Source of the DNA: an uncultured Verrucomicrobiota bacterium
GTDB taxonomy: Bacteria; Verrucomicrobiota; Verrucomicrobiia; Limisphaerales; UBA1096
DNA: 6,354 bases
Assembly (NCBI GenBank): GCA_913050205.1
Contig: CAJXAU010000102.1
Coordinates: 1-6,354 of the forward strand
Direction of reading: 5' to 3'
Shown: positions 5,331-6,354 of the stretch, piece by piece
Position numbering within the stretch: the first letter of the stretch is position 1
Layout of the letters: every line of letters begins with the position of its first letter
Program-made: the position numbers and the translations under genes
Notes under the pieces: model-generated
What the model saw: the letters and a program-made list of their open reading frames with translations, nothing else
Databases searched by the model: none
Told to the model about the DNA's origin: nothing

Positions 5331-6354
5331 TCGGCAATTTCCAGGATACCTTTTTTTGTTTGGGGCGGGGCGGTGATGTAGACTCGGTTCGAGTTATCGG
5401 GCTGCCACCAGCCGGCATTGCGGTGGGTGGGTTTGCTAACGCGCTTTAGGGGGTGGTCGTTGATCTTGATGTTCTTCGGCCGGACACCGTTCACGAGAAA
5501 GTGAACCGGTTGATCGGGATAGTATTCGAACTCGATTGCGAGCGAATCGTTGTCTGATTTTGTCTTAAGCTTCGCGGCGGAACTGATGGTGATCGGCCGC
5601 GCCGCTTGGCCAAGCCGAAGGGTCTTGATGTCGGGGTTGTGACCATTGAGCAGGAGGGCATTGACCATGATGTCCTCCGGGTTGATGAAAGCGGGCATCT
5701 TCTTTTCGAACGCCACGATGCTGTCCGGATAAGTGCCGATTTTGTCGCCGTCGGCAAATTGTTGGTGCATGGCGCTGACGGTGATATGCCGAACAATCCG
5801 CTGCCAGTCAGCCGGGGTGAAGGCGAGGTTGCTGCGCTTGGCCAAGCGCTTGGCCAGGCGAGGATGTGTTGCCAGCGTCTCCTTCAGGTGCCAGACGTGG
5901 TAGCTGTAAACAAGACCGCACCACTGCACCGGAACCCCCAGCCACGAGTGGCTGAAAAACGTACTGCCAAAAACGGGGATGGTGGCCCCGAGCATCATCG
6001 GCTTGTTCGGCAGCGTCCATAGGTAGATGAACGGCACGCCGGTTTCCGCCCACCGGATGGCCTCGGAAAGATAGTGCTCTTCGCCGGTGCAACGCCAGGC
6101 GTCGTGATTGGCGGCCACGGCGTAGGCGGCGGCGAGGATGTCCGGTTGGTACATCGGGCACTCCCACATTTGCGAGCCACGCGGCAGGGCAAACGAATTG
6201 AGAAAACCAAGCGCCTTGAGGCCGGATTCCAGCGAAGTCGAACTGCCGGTGATTCGCGCGTGCCGCAGTAGATCCATTGTTTGGCGGGCGACTGTCCCAG
6301 AGACGGCGTCGCCCGCTTGGCCAAGCCGGGCGTGCTTTCCGGTGAGGCGGGGTT
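5327..6354 (-). CDS. Unrecognised protein, C-terminal 341 residues; possibly (alpha/alpha) toroid, glycosidase-like; 5' end outside window
   Basis: The frame is open to the right edge, so the start is outside; an internal ATG at 6277 is probably not the true start. Visible residues about 60-170 are helical and aromatic-rich (MWECPMYQPD from 62, then DAWRCTGEEHYLSEAIRWAE, FIYLW, HSWLG, VQWCGLVYSYHVW). The pattern of paired helices such as 'tGeehYLseAirWAe' recalls six-hairpin glycosidases and polysaccharide lyases, but I cannot assign a family. A GTYPDS motif and an NPEDIMVNALLLNG segment follow. The last 110 or so residues look like beta-sandwich (IEFEYYPDQPVHFLVNGV, then WWQPDNSNRVYITAPP). 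Conserved-looking W, H, D and E residues suggest an enzyme; whether it is exported cannot be seen. It holds three perfect copies and one near-perfect copy of the 12-bp palindrome, producing an RLAKRLAKR stretch. The stop TAG overlaps the convergent peptidase stop. Confidence 0.8.
   Translation of the reverse strand, partial: PRLTGKHARLGQAGDAVSGTVARQTMDLLRHARITGSSTSLESGLKALGFLNSFALPRGSQMWECPMYQPDILAAAYAVAANHDAWRCTGEEHYLSEAIRWAETGVPFIYLWTLPNKPMMLGATIPVFGSTFFSHSWLGVPVQWCGLVYSYHVWHLKETLATHPRLAKRLAKRSNLAFTPADWQRIVRHITVSAMHQQFADGDKIGTYPDSIVAFEKKMPAFINPEDIMVNALLLNGHNPDIKTLRLGQAARPITISSAAKLKTKSDNDSLAIEFEYYPDQPVHFLVNGVRPKNIKINDHPLKRVSKPTHRNAGWWQPDNSNRVYITAPPQTKKGILEIAD
5604..5615. repeat. Copy 6 of dispersed palindrome GCTTGGCCAAGC
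   Basis: This is a perfect copy in the C-terminal part of the right-hand minus-strand gene, read as CGG CTT GGC CAA GCG (R-L-G-Q-A). Confidence 0.9.
5836..5859. repeat. Copy 7 plus abutting near-copy of the palindrome
   Basis: A perfect GCTTGGCCAAGC (5836-5847) is followed directly by GCTTGGCCAGGC (5848-5859; 11 of 12). The tandem pair is read as R-L-A-K-R-L-A-K-R in the right-hand minus-strand gene. It looks like a local duplication of the word with one later substitution. Confidence 0.9.
6315..6326. repeat. Copy 8 of dispersed palindrome GCTTGGCCAAGC
   Basis: This is a perfect copy near the right window edge, inside the open frame of the right-hand minus-strand gene. It is read as CGG CTT GGC CAA GCG (R-L-G-Q-A). 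Confidence 0.9.

Noticed and set aside
5345..5362. T-rich tract after the peptidase stop as its terminator
   Set aside because: There is no GC-rich stem before it, and it is inside the coding sequence of the opposing gene, encoding PPQTKKGI.
37..6326. The GCTTGGCCAAGC copies as transposon ends, CRISPR repeats or a single regulator's operators
   Set aside because: Spacing is irregular (12 to about 2,800 bases), there are no spacer arrays and no transposase, and all copies are inside open frames rather than promoters.

Overview
This window most likely comes from a member of the PVC superphylum (Planctomycetota or Verrucomicrobiota). The main evidence is a giant secreted protein carrying the Pirellula/Verrucomicrobia 'putative membrane-bound dehydrogenase' beta-propeller followed by HEAT repeats, an architecture I know essentially only from these phyla. 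No start codon in the window has an obvious Shine-Dalgarno sequence, which fits. The DNA is GC-rich and almost entirely coding.

Layout. (1) From 4252 leftwards to the window edge, the minus strand carries one uninterrupted frame of at least 1417 codons. It encodes an exported multidomain protein: signal peptide, a fibronectin-III-like domain resembling the N-terminus of alpha-L-rhamnosidases (GH78), a LamG/concanavalin-like domain, an SGNH/GDSL-hydrolase-like domain whose catalytic residues look lost, the dehydrogenase-type beta-propeller, and HEAT repeats. The C-terminus, where relatives carry a CxxCH heme domain, lies outside the window. (2) A 94-bp divergent intergenic region follows (4253-4346), with a strong dyad and a candidate promoter. 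(3) At 4347-5330 on the plus strand lies an exported zinc metallopeptidase-like protein (HEYAH...TEGGAE, peptidase MA-like gluzincin). (4) Leftwards from the right window edge to 5327, the minus strand carries the C-terminal 341 residues of an unrecognised protein, possibly of helical-toroid (six-hairpin glycosidase-like) type. It converges on the peptidase gene, and the two stop codons share one CTAG palindrome.

The most striking feature is at DNA level. The perfect 12-bp palindrome GCTTGGCCAAGC occurs seven times, with an eighth copy perfect over the 10-bp core and one abutting 11/12 copy. All lie inside the two minus-strand genes and none in the peptidase gene. The copies are read in two different codon phases, giving L-A-K or L-G-Q-A, so the DNA word rather than the peptide seems to be what is iterated. 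This resembles the HIP1 palindrome of cyanobacteria or DNA-uptake words, but I do not recognise this particular word.

How the genes work together is inference only. At least two of the three products are exported, and the big protein combines a rhamnosidase-type accessory domain, a LamG domain and a dehydrogenase-type propeller. That would suit cell-surface binding and oxidation of complex glycans, with the peptidase acting in the same periplasmic or surface compartment. Nothing in the sequence proves a shared pathway.
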